Source of the DNA: Pseudeuparius sepicola
Taxonomy: Eukaryota; Arthropoda; Insecta; Coleoptera; Anthribidae
Assembly: GCA_963920635.1 (NCBI GenBank)
Contig: OY987298.1
Span: 2,790,001-2,854,000, forward strand
Reading direction: 5' to 3'
DNA length: 64,000 bases
Under the pieces are notes generated by a model, which was not told the origin of the DNA, searched no databases, and worked only from the letters and a program-made list of their open reading frames with translations. Made by a program: the position numbers and the translations under genes. Each line of letters begins with the position of its first letter. Position 1 is the first letter of the stretch. Positions 1 to 10,389 of the stretch are shown piece by piece.

Positions 1-773
1 CCCAAAGTTTACAAATCTGTAAAAAAAGCCATATTCAATATGTGTTGAAGGAAAATAAAATTTATCCTTTAAACCAATTTTTAACCATACTTTGGAAGAT
101 GGGGACAGTTACAAACGCTTGGATTTTTGTTTGTGGGTCGGTGATGAAATTCTAAATAACAACGTGAACTTTCATAAGCTGATAATGTTCTCAGATGAGT
201 CAACCTTCAGTACAAACGGCACTGTAGCCTCTCATCATGTGAGATACTGGAGTAGGAAAAACCCAGAGTTTAGAATTGCGAACCGCCGCCAGTATTTTAA
301 AAAAGTAAATGTTTGGTGCGCCATTTCCTATTATGGGATTATAACATATTTTTTTGATAATACGTGTAACAGACATTCTTATTTGCATATTATGCTGGAG
401 TCATTTCTGTTAGACAAGTTAGAAGAATTGCCTCTTCAATATCGCCAAAATATGTATTTTCAGCACAATGGGTGTCCTGCCCATTATGCTACAAAAGTCA
501 GGGATTGGCTCAATCGCAAATTTGGAAATCGATGGATGGGCCGAAATGGTCAAATTTTGTGGCCCCCTAGGAGTCCCGACTTGACAGTTTGTGATATGTT
601 TCTATGGGGGCGCATTAAACAACTAACATATTATGAAAGACCCATTGACCCAGCAGAGAATTTTAAGAGCGATAGAATCAATTTCACTAGGAGAAATAAG
701 AAGCAGCTTTAGCCATTTACGACGTCAGTTAGAAAAATGCGTAGAATATGGAGGAGAAGTTTTTGAAAAATAA
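1..773 (+). pseudogene. IS630/Tc1-mariner (DDE_3) transposase remnant, frameshifted
   Basis: Remnant of a cut-and-paste transposase. The main open frame (92-712) holds the DDE core: an FSDES box with the first Asp at 194-196, a KVNVWCAIS strand, the QHNGCPAH box and a WPPRSPDLTVCDMFLWG box. The N-terminal side continues upstream in other frames (a KENKIYP stretch before about position 78). The C-terminal tail (RRQLEKCVEYGGEVFE, stop 771-773) is in a third frame, so at least two frameshifts break the gene. The second catalytic Asp, normally in a QQDG-type box, reads Asn here (codon AAT 467-469), so even the intact core should be inactive. The helix-turn-helix half lies outside the window or is lost. 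No terminal repeats were identified. Confidence 0.85.
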
Positions 774-1747
774 AAATAATGTGCCCCTAATTGTTTTAAA
801 GTTTAATAAAATAAGAAATATTTCTCGAGCATTATAATTATTATTCAATATTCCATTAGTAATTTTATTTAACCTGTCTGTAATTTTGGATTATAAATAT
901 TCTTTGCTCTAAAAACATCTTTCTTATTTTGACAAATACGCCACAGTTATCAAAGGTGTAATCAAATAAAAAGGTCAGAATATGACTTGGAAAAATTTCG
1001 GTTTTAAAAGAATAATTTAGAAAGTTCAAATTTTTCCTTGAAAATCTGGGATAAGAATTCTTTTAAAATTTCAAACAAGTTTTTTATTTAACGTTTTGCA
1101 AAGCCAACTTTACTCTTCATCAAATTTTACGTTTTTGTATTTTTTGCATACCCTGTACAAAGAAACAAATTTTTGGCATTGTAGATCTTATTTTTAAAGC
1201 AAGCAAAAACTTGTATAAAGAATACAATTTTTTCGTATCTTTCACTTTTTGGTCCATTTGTCCTCTTATTTACTCCATCCGTGGACATACTGTATATTAG
1301 TTATTTATTAATTTATTAGTTATTGTAAAAAATCATATACAGTATACTTAACCAAATCTTTGTAAAAAAAGTTTAAATAACGTTTTTTAAAGTAACTTTT
1401 AAAGCATCTTTCGGTCCAAAAAAATATGAAGACGCAATATTCTAATAGAGGTACTAAAACTTCGTCTGATTGAGGTTGTACTTACCCATATTACGAATTT
1501 TAAGATAAATCTCAGGTCTTTTACGGTCTCTTTGAATCCCATGCCAATGCAAACGTGGCCGTCCTCTTGTCAGCTTTCCCCAATCCAATTTCCAAATTCT
1601 GAACTTTATACTTAACCTTGTCAGTGCCAGCGAGACATGATTGAAATCAGTCTCGAAGTGTCATTTATGTCTTTTTTTGGCATGCACAGTGGCGTGAGAA
1701 TCAAGAATCATAATAGATCTTAGACAAGGTAAGAGAGAGGACACCGC
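774..1747. other. AT-rich non-coding stretch
   Basis: No gene, splice-bounded exon or clear repeat structure was recognised. Several short poly-A/T tracts are present. Confidence 0.4.
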
Positions 1748-1793
1748 GCTTGCCTACCCGGCCGTGTATAGCTTGCCTACCCGGCCGTGTATA
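1748..1793. repeat. Perfect 23-bp tandem duplication
   Basis: A GC-rich 23-bp unit starting GCTTGCCTACCCGG occurs twice head to tail (1748-1770, 1771-1793). It sits 135 bp before a THAP-like open frame. Confidence 0.8.
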
Positions 1794-1928
1794 GATTTTG
1801 TTACGTCGTTTTGGACGGCGGCCATTTTATATGTGGCAGACAAAGCGAATAGGTACGTTGTGAGGTAATTTCGTCAATTTGTGTATTAAAAGTAACAGTG
1901 ATTAAGGGGAAACTATACTCTTACGATT

Positions 1929-2072
1929 ATGACTTGTTCAACGTTTGGTTACAAAAGCAGACATGAAAAGCAAGAGCCCGGGATTTCGTTTCACAGGAAA
2001 TTATTTAACAAGCTACCTTTGAAAGAAGCCCCAAAACTTTGCTTTTACAAGATTTTACAAGCTTTTATTTAA
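1929..2072 (+). pseudogene. Broken THAP zinc-finger start
   Basis: A 47-codon frame begins MTCSTFGYKSRHEKQEPG and continues ISFHRKLFNKLP. This matches the start of a THAP C2CH DNA-binding domain, in which C-x-x-x-x-C-K-x-R is followed by a G-x-S-F-H segment. The second zinc ligand is Tyr (GYK instead of GCK), and after about 35 residues the frame runs into an unrelated repeat and stops, so the WxxxxxR and CSxHF parts are absent. THAP domains occur in P-superfamily transposases and in host transcription factors. Which of these it derives from cannot be told here. Confidence 0.55.
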
Positions 2073-2077
2073 CTTGC

Positions 2078-2107
2078 AATGTATGTATGTATGTATGTAT
2101 GTATGTT
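2078..2107. repeat. (GTAT)n microsatellite
   Basis: About seven uninterrupted GTAT units follow a TTTACAAGCTTTTATTTAAC-type repeat end. The same repeat end recurs near 13969. Confidence 0.85.
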
Positions 2108-2227
2108 TAGGTCAAATCTTGCAAGCTGAATTAGAACCACTTCCTGACATCCGATTGAGCTTAAATTTTGCATACATCTTTAGTTCCGGTGACAATACAA
2201 TATACAATACTCAATATTGTAATACTT

Positions 2228-2560
2228 TCAAAATGGCCGTCGCCACAAGATGGCGGATGATGTATTTTTTGTCAACCAAGAATAGAAAACGATAGAGTTA
2301 GTGATATCACACTAATTTCAATATGGCCGCCACTCCAAGATGGCGGATAATGTATTTTTTGTAAACTCCCTTAATATGGGTATCAAATGAAAGAGCTTGA
2401 AGAGTAGAAAACGATAACGTTAGTGACATCACACTAAATTCAATATGGCCGCCCCTCTAAGAGGGCCGATAATGTATTTTTTTGTAAACCCCCTTAATAT
2501 GGGTATCAATAGAAAGGGCTTGAAGAGTAGAAAACGATAGAGTTATTGACATATTACTGT
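2228..2560. repeat. Diverged tandem repeat with AATATGGCCGCC core
   Basis: Three imperfect copies (starting near 2228, 2322 and 2442) share an AAGATGGCGGAT box, a run reading GTATTTTTTGTAAAC, and a GAAAACGATAGAG end. A single diverged copy reappears at 13996-14070, so it is a dispersed family. Confidence 0.75.
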
Positions 2561-2772
2561 GGCTGATAAAAACTTTTATTATCTTTCTCCATTTCTCATT
2601 GCAATTAAGCTTTTCTTTTACATTTCCAGAACTCATTTTAATAAAAATTCGAATTGATTTCTCATTTCTCGACACATATACCTAGTCAATGTCAAAGTAC
2701 AATTTTCACAGACCTTAATAAGTAGATGTCTACAAAACGAAAAAATCATTGCTGTCAACCTAATAAAAATAA

Positions 2773-2963
2773 CTTTTTCTACAAGCGTGCGGAAAAGTAC
2801 ACTTTTCCGCACGCATTTTAGTTTAAAAAGTGTCGCTTTTCCGCACTAGTGCGGAAAAGTACTTTTCCGCACTACTTTTCCGCACTAGTGCGGAAAAGTG
2901 ACACTTTCTATACTAAAATGCGTGCGGAAAAGTGTCTTACTTTTCCGCATGCTTGTAGAAAAA
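2773..2963. repeat. Nested fold-back built from GTGCGGAAAAG units
   Basis: The outer arms (CTACAAGCGTGCGGAAAAGT and its complement) enclose further CTTTTCCGCAC / GTGCGGAAAAG pairs, giving a multi-tier hairpin. Diverged units continue to about 3110, around a CGCTACGCGTCGTTCAGCC segment. No coding potential. Confidence 0.8.
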
Positions 2964-3605
2964 ATAGTGTTCCTAACTCTTGCGGAAAGTGTCTTTTCCA
3001 CACTCGATTTCTTGGCTGAACTCCGCTACGCGTCGTTCAGCCAACTGCAATCGCGTGCGAAAAAGTGCCACTTTCCGCACTTGTTAGGAAATATAATATT
3101 TCCTACAAGTTCTTACATCCTATTCTAAGTTTGTTTAGATTATAATAAAATTGCAGGAAATCTCCACTATCATCCAGTATTGTTTTCCTAAATTTATAGA
3201 GGGTGAAACAAAAGCCTGTAAAATTTTTAGCCCTAGTTCATTTTGAAAAACAGTGTCTTCAGAACATTATATTTATTTTTCTACAAAATTAATCTAGTAC
3301 CAAATGTATGATATTCTTGAACAAATCGACCATCATAACTCCTGCTAAAAGTAAAGCGCAGATTCCTACTCTAAGGAGGCCCTTCTTTTTGTCTTGGTTA
3401 GCGAAATAATATATTACTGCAGCAGAGCCACCTGAAAAACGAAAATTAGGTACTATTAAAGACAGTGGCGCACCCAGAAAATATGATTGGGGGAGGGATC
3501 CTGGACCGACACTAAGACACTATATATGAAAGACCCGAGCATCACGTTATATTTCATTGTTGTTTGCGAACTGGGGTGGCGCTACTCGACGAAAAGAATG
3601 GCGAC

Positions 3606-4725
3606 CACGGGCGTAGCCAGGATTTAGTTTTGGGGGGGGGGTTAGTTTGAGAAGTAAATAAAACAACAAAAATATACTTACATGAAATTTAATATCTATA
3701 TATTCATCCGAAAAACTACGACAAATTTATAAAGTTCTTAACTTTAAATGAAATGGATAAATTAATTTCGTTCCTCTGCGCTAAATCTAAAACCATTAAA
3801 GAAGAAATCTTCGGCTTTTTCTTACTACTTCATCTGCATGAATTTCTGTTCCATAGTGAATGTTCATTAACCATTAAGTCTGTTTTCACTTGTAGTGTTT
3901 CGTAAATAGTTTTTCAGTCTCCTTAGGCTCGAGAAAGACCTTTCTGGGGTAGCAGTGGATACAGGAATGGTAGCCAAGATTTGTAGTAATGTGTAAATAT
4001 TAGGATAAAGGTTTTTATCGCACATATCTAGGCATTCCAAACTAGATTTCGGGGTAGGCAGTCTTCTTATCAGCATGCAAGGTAGCTGAAGCTTTGATAG
4101 CTAAATCCAAATTTGTTTCTTTATTAGAAACCCCTTGACCTTGACTACACCACTTTTTCCAGTAGTCCATACCTTTAGGTTTATCACCCTTCCCTTTTTT
4201 CCCCTCCATTTTTCGACAGTAATAATGATTCACGTATCTATCCTTAACAAGGTCATCGAATAACAGTGCACTAAAATTACTCACTTACACGGTACACTTA
4301 ATTCTCTTCACTATTCGTTCACCACTTTTCACTTTTATTCGCTTTGAGTTCGCATGGAACAATACTGCCGTAAGCGCGGTCACGCGCCGCTTATATAGCA
4401 GCCCAGTAGCCGTCCAGAAACTTCCACGAACTTCCACGAACTTCCACAAAGTTCCGCTCATTTCGACCGAGGGGCGTGGCGAATAATCGAGAAACAACGC
4501 AAGTGTCCCTACAATACAAAATAGTTCGGCTGCAACTGCGTCTGCCTCTCGTCAAAAGATGGCGCTAGGCGCTACTATTACTACATAATATATTCAAACG
4601 TAATAATAATTTAACTCTTCACTCCTCGTATTTTTTCGGTATAATATTAGGTAATATTTTGTTTATTTCGGGGGGGGGGGGGGGGGGGGTTGAACCCCCG
4701 AAACCCCCCCTTGGCTACGCCCGTG
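3606..4725 (-). mobile_element. hAT element, internally deleted, 8-bp TSD
   Basis: Ends are CACGGGCGTAGCCA and its complement TGGCTACGCCCGTG. The flanking 8-bp duplication ATGGCGAC is exact at 3598-3605 and 4726-4733, which is diagnostic of hAT. It carries both ends of a transposase on the minus strand but lacks the catalytic middle. Related copies: 54648-55472 (complete ends) and 22797-23816 (right end missing). A long G tract lies just inside the right end. Confidence 0.93.
3867..4284 (-). pseudogene. hAT transposase N-terminus joined to C-terminal dimerisation domain
   Basis: The upstream frame (start 4284) begins MSNFSALLFDDLVKDRYVNH and contains MDYWKKWCSQGQ. The downstream frame contains PVSTATPERSFSSLRRLKNY, the classic hAT C-terminal dimerisation signature. 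They overlap out of frame near 4076-4042, so the RNase-H-like catalytic part is deleted and the join is frameshifted. The same join is seen in the copies at 22797 and 54648, so the deletion happened once and the deleted form was then mobilised. In this copy the C-terminal frame stops at 3867, earlier than in the sister copies. Confidence 0.85.
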
Positions 4726-5383
4726 ATGGCGACTTATTATATGTAGATTATAACAGGGCTATATTCTGTGGTTATAGGTATGTCAATTTCTGAGGTTTCG
4801 GATGTCCCATATTTTAAATATCCAGCTTTATTACCATTTCCGTCCTTTTTACGGTCACGAATTCTCTTATTTGCGTCAATATTTCTCAGTTTTATCATAT
4901 TAACAGAGCTTTTATAGGTACATTTTTTTGTGATAACATGAAATTTCCATGCTCATGAAGAAAATCATATGCGCAGACCCTTATGTGAATTGCAGAAGAA
5001 TAATCACTATTTTGGAATTAGGGGATGATCTGTTGAACCAGTTTAAGAAGCTAGAATTTCCGATACCTATTATATTTTGGAAGAGTATTTAGTAACGTAT
5101 GCAGAATGGGTATGAAGGTTTTTTAAACTGGCTTTTCTTAATGAAATCTATGAATGTATGCCGCTATATAAGCTTGTCAAATTTCAAGTTTAAGGAACAT
5201 AACAGGCATTTTATTTTATTTTGGAAGTTAAATTTATTGTAACACTCATTTGCATACTTTTATTTTATAAAAAAATTCTGCACCAATGGTGTTTTTAAAA
5301 TTAATTCACAATGTCCATTTTTTCGTCGTGTGGCGCCAGTGGCGATCGCTTGAAACAGCGCTATGCACAGGTCTCCGACACTA

Positions 5384-6621
5384 TACAGGGTGTAACTAAA
5401 CTGATGGTCACAAATGAAACCACGTATTCTTGGAGTCAAAATAAGGGCACTTCTTCATATATTTTTTTCTCCTACGGGCCATAGTTTTTTTTATACAGAG
5501 CGTAGAAGTTTGGAGAAAAATACACATATTTCTTAGTATTTCTAGAAGTATACGAGATATTTTCTTCAAACTTGGCGTGTCACATGAGCAGATGAGCCGT
5601 CAAACTTAAGGTTGACATAAAGCTTCTGAGGCTCCCAGTTGCGGAGATACAGGGTGTTAGTAAAATTAATTAGTTCAGAAAAATATGAATACCCTGTATA
5701 ATCGCATTTTTTTAAATTTGTTTTGAGTGGTGAATAGAATGGTTAACAAAAAGTATCTCTTAGTATTTTTTCATATTCGCAGCCGTTTTTTAATTATTTT
5801 CAAAGAACGGCAATGCTGCAATAAAAAAATCATTTTAAGAATAAATCTAACAATCTGTGGATGTCAATTAAACTTTATTTAACAAAATACAAAAGCGAAA
5901 ACAATAATAAAAGAAACGTATTGCTATTAAAAAATTAAATTATTAAATGTTCGAAATGACCGCCGTCTCTTTCAATACACGCAACTATGCGTTTCCGCAT
6001 GTGTCTTATTGCCATTCGCAAGTCCATAGCAAAAGTGCATATCAGTCAATTCTTCGAATGCAAATATAATTTTTCAAAATATTGATACTAAGGTGCAAAG
6101 TTGGCAGCCAAATGATTCAAATAATGCCAAGTTTAATTGACATCCACAGATTGTTAGATTTATTCTTAAAATGACTTTTTTATTGGAGCATTGCCGTTCT
6201 TTGAAAACAATTAAAAAACGGCTGAGAATATGAAAAAATACTAAGAGATACTTTTTGTTGACCATTGAATTTACCATTCAAAACAAATTTAAAAACTGCC
6301 ATTATACAGGGTATTCATATTTTGCTGAACTAATTAATTTTAATACCACCCTGTATCTCCGCAAATGGGGGCCTCACAAGCTTCATATTAACCTTAAATT
6401 TGACAACTCATCCGCTCATGTGACACGCCAAGTTTGAAGAAAATATCTCGTATACTTCTAGAGATACTAATAAATATGTGTATTTTTCTCTAAATTTCTA
6501 CGCTCTACATAAAAAAAAAACTATGGCCCCTAGGAGAAAAAAATATATGAAGAAGTGCTCTTATTTTGACTCCAAGAATACGTGGTTTCATTTTTGACCA
6601 TCAGTTTAGTTATACCCTGTA
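5384..6621. mobile_element. Fold-back Tc1/mariner-type element, TACAGGGTG ends
   Basis: Starts TACAGGGTGTAACTAAACTG and ends in the complement, with TA on both sides (5382-5383, 6622-6623). The arms are about 500 bp each and diverged by a few percent with small indels. Near the middle, on the minus strand, lies a DDE_3 transposase tail. It sits exactly at the right edge of repeat copy A. Confidence 0.9.
5935..6050 (-). pseudogene. DDE_3 transposase C-terminal tail
   Basis: Minus-strand codons read RMAIRHMRKRIVACIERDGG followed by HFEHLII and a stop at 5937-5935. The C-I-x-x-x-G-G-x-F-E-H-L ending is the usual terminus of DDE_3 transposases in insects. All upstream catalytic sequence is missing. 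Confidence 0.8.
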
Positions 6622-7497
6622 TATATTAAAGACCCCGAGCATGACGTCATATTTCATTGTTGTTTACGGCTGGGGTTGCGAAACTCGACGAAAAATATGG
6701 GGACTTATTATAGGTTATAGGGGGGTATTCTCTAGTTATTGGTATGCCAGTTACTGACTTTTAAAATGTCCCAAATTATAAATATCCAGCTTTATTACGA
6801 TTTGCCTTCTTTTTACGGTAACGAATTGTCTTTGCGTCCAATATTTAGCAGTTTTGTCCTATTAACACAGCTTCTATAGGTAGACTTGTTTGTGATAACA
6901 TGAAATTTCCATGCACATGAAGAAAATGGTATATGCACACTGCACAGTCGGCACAGACCATTAGGTGAATTGCAGGAGAATAAACACTATTTTGGAATTA
7001 TGGGATGATCTGATCAACCTGCTGAAGAAGCGAAAATTCTAGATATTATTTTGGAAGAGTGTTTTCTAACGTATGCAAGAATCAAAATAGAACATTTTCT
7101 TTATAGCTCCAAAGCGAACCAATAGTCCTCCATATAAGGAAGAAACTGAAAAATATAATGCGTTTTATTCTTACTTACACTTCAAACTAGCCATATGGAC
7201 TTCATTTCAAACCAAAAGGTACCAAATACTCTTGCTTGCTTTTTAGACTAGCTTTTCTTAAGAAAATGTATGAAAATATGCCATGTGAACTTGTCAAATT
7301 AGAGGAACATAACACACAAATATTTTATTTTATTTTGGATATTAAATTCGTTGTAACAGACACATTTGCATGTTTTTATTTTATAAAAGATGCTACAACT
7401 AATGGTGTTTTAACATTAAACCACCGTGTAAATTTGTTTCGTCGTGTGGCGCCAGTGGCGATCGCTTGAAACAGAGCTATGCAACAGGTCTTTAATA
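6622..7497. repeat. Dispersed repeat copy B
   Basis: Second copy of the repeat at 3520-5381, without the hAT insertion. The outermost ends TATTAAAGACC / GGTCTTTAATA are inverted, as in a TA-flanked MITE. Confidence 0.75.
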
Positions 7498-7611
7498 TAA
7501 TGTTGGTCCAGGGCTCAGAGAAATAACCAAGGATAAAGGGAGTAAGAACAAAAAGTAAACAGAGCCAACATCTTTTTGAGTGATGCCACGTACTCCATTG
7601 TCTACAGCTTT

Positions 7612-7670
7612 TCATTTCAAAATAGAAGTGTTTAATAATGGGATTAAATGAAGGCACACCTCCCATAACG
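7612..7670 (-). CDS. Membrane-protein gene, exon 3
   Basis: 59 nt ending in TGA. Completes a third hydrophobic segment that starts in exon 2 (ALWEVCLHLIPLLNTSILK). Acceptor TTTATTTTTTAG. Confidence 0.65.
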
Positions 7671-8764
7671 CTAAAAAATAAACAAATGTAGTCATTAATT
7701 TCTTGTATGTAACAATTTTAAACTAAAACTAAATTGCGCTGTATTTATAGTAGCTAATTATGACTTTAATAAAATCGTCACATATACCTCAAACCGCCCA
7801 ACATGGCAACGCCGCCGTTGCTTCCGCGAGCGCCTCGTTCGTTAACTCGGCGGTATTTGTTTTGTGTTTGCCCAGCAAGTCAAGTTTTCCGATTGTTTAC
7901 GTATGCATTTTTCGTGTTTTTAATTGTTTTTCAGTTCATTTATAGGCTATTTACTAGAATTTAGGATATATTGACTGATTTTGTATACAATGGGACGCAG
8001 AAAGTGTGTGGTGTGTGGCCAAATTGATATTTCTCAGGATATAACCTATCTCAGGTAAACGTCGTACACACGGGCCTAATGTTTATTTACTTCGGTAAAT
8101 TTGCATAAGATGTTTGTCGACTACAAACGTGTGTATTTTGATGCTGTTGCTCCCTCTATCCTTGGTTATTTTTCTGACGCCCAGGGCCAACTTAAAACGT
8201 TTGACGTATTGCATACAAAATATTTTATGATTAAAATAAATTTCCAGGCCAGGTCTCGGATTGCGAAAATAATTGTGGAGAGTCGCACAGATGACAGTAC
8301 ATCTACGATACCACCCACGAGAATTTTTTAAAATATGAGAAAAGATAATGAGTTAATAATACACTGACAAACAACAACTTTTGTAAGGAATCCTCATTTG
8401 TGCCAAAACTTTTATTTTATGTTGTTAATATGTAAAGTTGCCTACATACCCCATAGATTTAATATGATCCCGGGTACCAAAAAGTAAAAATCCTTCTCGA
8501 CGTCGATATCCCCTTTGGCTACGAAAATTGTGCACATTGTTAACAATATCAAGATGTACCCGCACATGCCTAACACGAGCAGGTCGTGGAACCATTTCGA
8601 GGACATCACGTTCATCATTATGACGGAAGCGGCGCACAAACTCTGAAAAGTTTTAGGTTAAGTTGAAGTTAATCTGAACGGAAAATTGGAAAAATTACCA
8701 GCGCGGCCAGTTTTGGTATCACCCGTGGACTTCTTATGAACTTTGCGAATTTTTCTTTTGACAT
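7612..8764 (-). CDS. Unrecognised 105-residue multi-pass membrane protein, three exons
   Basis: Join 8764-8699, 8642-8450 and 7670-7612. Exon 1 (MSKEKFAKFIRSPRVIPKLA...) ends CTG|GTAATT. Exon 2 starts after TTTTCAG, encodes a hydrophobic segment (WFHDLLVLGMCGYILILLTM) and ends TGGG|GTATGT. Exon 3 starts after TTTTTTAG and ends ...LLNTSILK then TGA (7614-7612). Both joins keep frame (phase 0, then phase 1 with a split Ala codon). Hydrophobic segments lie at about residues 18-35, 38-62 and 73-98, with a basic N-terminus and no signal peptide. Introns are 56 and 779 bp. The start ATG has an A-rich context (AAAAATG). I do not recognise the family, so the function is unknown; a small MARVEL- or junction-type protein is only a guess. 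The intron-2 region carries a THAP exon on the other strand. Confidence 0.7.
7990..8054 (+). CDS. Candidate first exon of a THAP-domain protein
   Basis: Reads MGRRKCVVCGQIDISQDITY followed by LR, and ends at a good donor (CTCAG|GTAAAC). An N-terminal C-x-x-C within the first ten residues is how THAP domains begin. A locally GC-richer stretch (7795-7860) with CpGs lies upstream and could be promoter. No continuing exon with the THAP W and C-x-x-H parts was found downstream, so this may be a stranded exon. It lies antisense inside intron 2 of the membrane-protein gene. Confidence 0.4.
8450..8642 (-). CDS. Membrane-protein gene, exon 2
   Basis: 193 nt, between acceptor TTTTCAG and donor GTATGT. 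Encodes the rest of the first hydrophobic segment, the second one, and an acidic loop (KGDIDVEKD). Confidence 0.75.
8699..8764 (-). CDS. Membrane-protein gene, exon 1
   Basis: 22 codons beginning at the ATG (8764-8762): lysine/arginine-rich, then the start of the first hydrophobic stretch. Donor GTAATT at 8698. Confidence 0.65.
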
Positions 8765-9283
8765 TTTTGATGGCAGCGGCTGAGAACGTCGCGGTAGGGT
8801 TCCTTTACTAGGAGAGTGTTGCAGTCAATGTCATCAAGAAATTTAAATTGGTTTTGGATAAAGGTGATGACTCTGTGGTAAAGAAAAAACCATGTGGGAA
8901 ATTGACACTAAGAATGACACTGCCATTTTAACTTTAAAACTTTAATAAAGAGTGCCTATTGCGAAACTAATTCGTTAAGTACCTACGCATTTTAGCAAAA
9001 AATAACTCTCAGAAATATTCCAAGTTCTGAGTCCTGTAAAGTTATTATTATAGGAGATGGTAATGAAGATGCCTTATAGAATAAATGGAGACTAAATCAA
9101 TAAAGTAACATCTGCGGGAACGATATACAATATGAGGTACATAGCCATATAATGAATGAATGATTATATTTTATAAAAAGCGAAACATCCCGTTGCCGCA
9201 ATTTATGCAGACCAGTATTCAATGGTGGAAAATTTTCAGAATTGGACAGATGTAAATTAAAACAAAAGCGGAGGCTACATATT
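8765..9283. other. Intergenic stretch upstream of the membrane-protein gene
   Basis: Upstream flank of the minus-strand gene. No TATA box or other element stands out, and no coding signal is seen on either strand. Confidence 0.35.
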
Positions 9284-9949
9284 TACAGAGTGTCTCACTT
9301 AAGAGTGCCGACAAGAACGAAATTTTTACCAAAGGTAGATGACATTGTTGCCTACTTATTTCCTACTCCAAAGTCAAAGCCACCTGCGATGCCACAAACG
9401 AGGCTAAAAATCCGAAAGTCTTATTAGGCTTTTTTTTTCAAAAAAAATTTACTAGAAAAATCGATTCTGAACCCTAAATACAAAATTTTGTCAAAATCAA
9501 AAAATATTAAAAAACTTAAGTAAAAATTTAAAATTTAAATTTTTAAAATTTGTTTTGTAGCTTTTATTTTACAATAATTACTTTATGAAAACAACTTGCC
9601 TTCAAAACTTCCATGGCACACTTTTCTAAACGCAGAAAATTATTAAATTGCTGTTTTTGGAATTTAATTTTTTTAAATTTTTTGATTTTGACAAGATTTT
9701 GGATTTAGGGTTCTGAATCGATTCTGAACTTTCTAGTTAATTTTTTTTGAGAAAATATGCCTAATATGACTTTCGGATTTTTAGCCTCGATTGTGGCATC
9801 GCAGGTGGCTTCGACTTTGGAGTATGCAACTAATTTTTTGGAAATAAGTAGGCAACAATGCCATCTACCTTTGGTAAAAATTTCGTTCTGGTCGGTTAAA
9901 AATTAAAGAAGTTATAGGGTTGTTTCACTCTTATGTGAGACACTCTGTA
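9284..9949. mobile_element. Fold-back element, TACAGAGTGTCTCAC ends
   Basis: Arms of about 250-300 bp: the left reads TACAGAGTGTCTCACTTAAG and the right is the complement ending GTGAGACACTCTGTA. Both arms contain the AGGTAGATG / CATCTACCT segment. No transposase scrap is seen. Confidence 0.85.
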
Positions 9950-10389
9950 GAAGATCATTGCCATTGTACGGATATATTTTCTAATTTAAAGAACAACTTT
10001 TATAAATAATTATTGAAATAGTGCGCTGCTGCTATATGAAATTTTAATGTATTCTCCTGAAAGAATTTACCAATGATATTTAACAAATTACGAAATAGAA
10101 CTTGTGATTACCTAACTACTTAGTTTATTTTAGCATTTATTTTATTTGTTACCGGCACAGGCAAATAAATCATTGTTTAACATAATAAGTTTAATTGGAA
10201 AGGTTTTAATCTATATTTTAGACTATTGGTGAAGGCGCCGGTTTTAATTTTAATCTGCAAAACTTGAATACCCAACCATATATATTATATAATACAGTGT
10301 TGGTCCAGGTTTGACTATCTTTATAACCTAAAAATATGGCCTTGATCTACGTTGTTATATAAACATTTTCCCCCAAAAGATAGAAGATA

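Larger units (their letters stand above)
3520..5381. repeat. Dispersed repeat copy A, interrupted by a hAT element
   Basis: This stretch, minus 3606-4725, matches 6622-7497 collinearly: both start with a GAAAGACCCGAGCATcACG-like end, contain an AAATATCCAGCTTTATTAC segment, and finish with GGCGCCAGTGGCGATCGCTT followed by an AGGTCT end. Copy B shows TATTAAAGACC / GGTCTTTAATA inverted ends. No open frame of note. Confidence 0.75.
7501..8193. repeat. Inverted pair of ~41-bp boxes around two exons
   Basis: A box at about 7501-7542 (CAGAGAAATAACCAAGGATA core) is inverted at about 8150-8193 (TATCCTTGGTTATTTTTCTG core); the similarity extends to a CCAGGGC / GCCCAGGG flank. The pair encloses the last exon of the minus-strand membrane-protein gene and the plus-strand THAP exon. 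Each box lies downstream of one of them. Confidence 0.6.
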
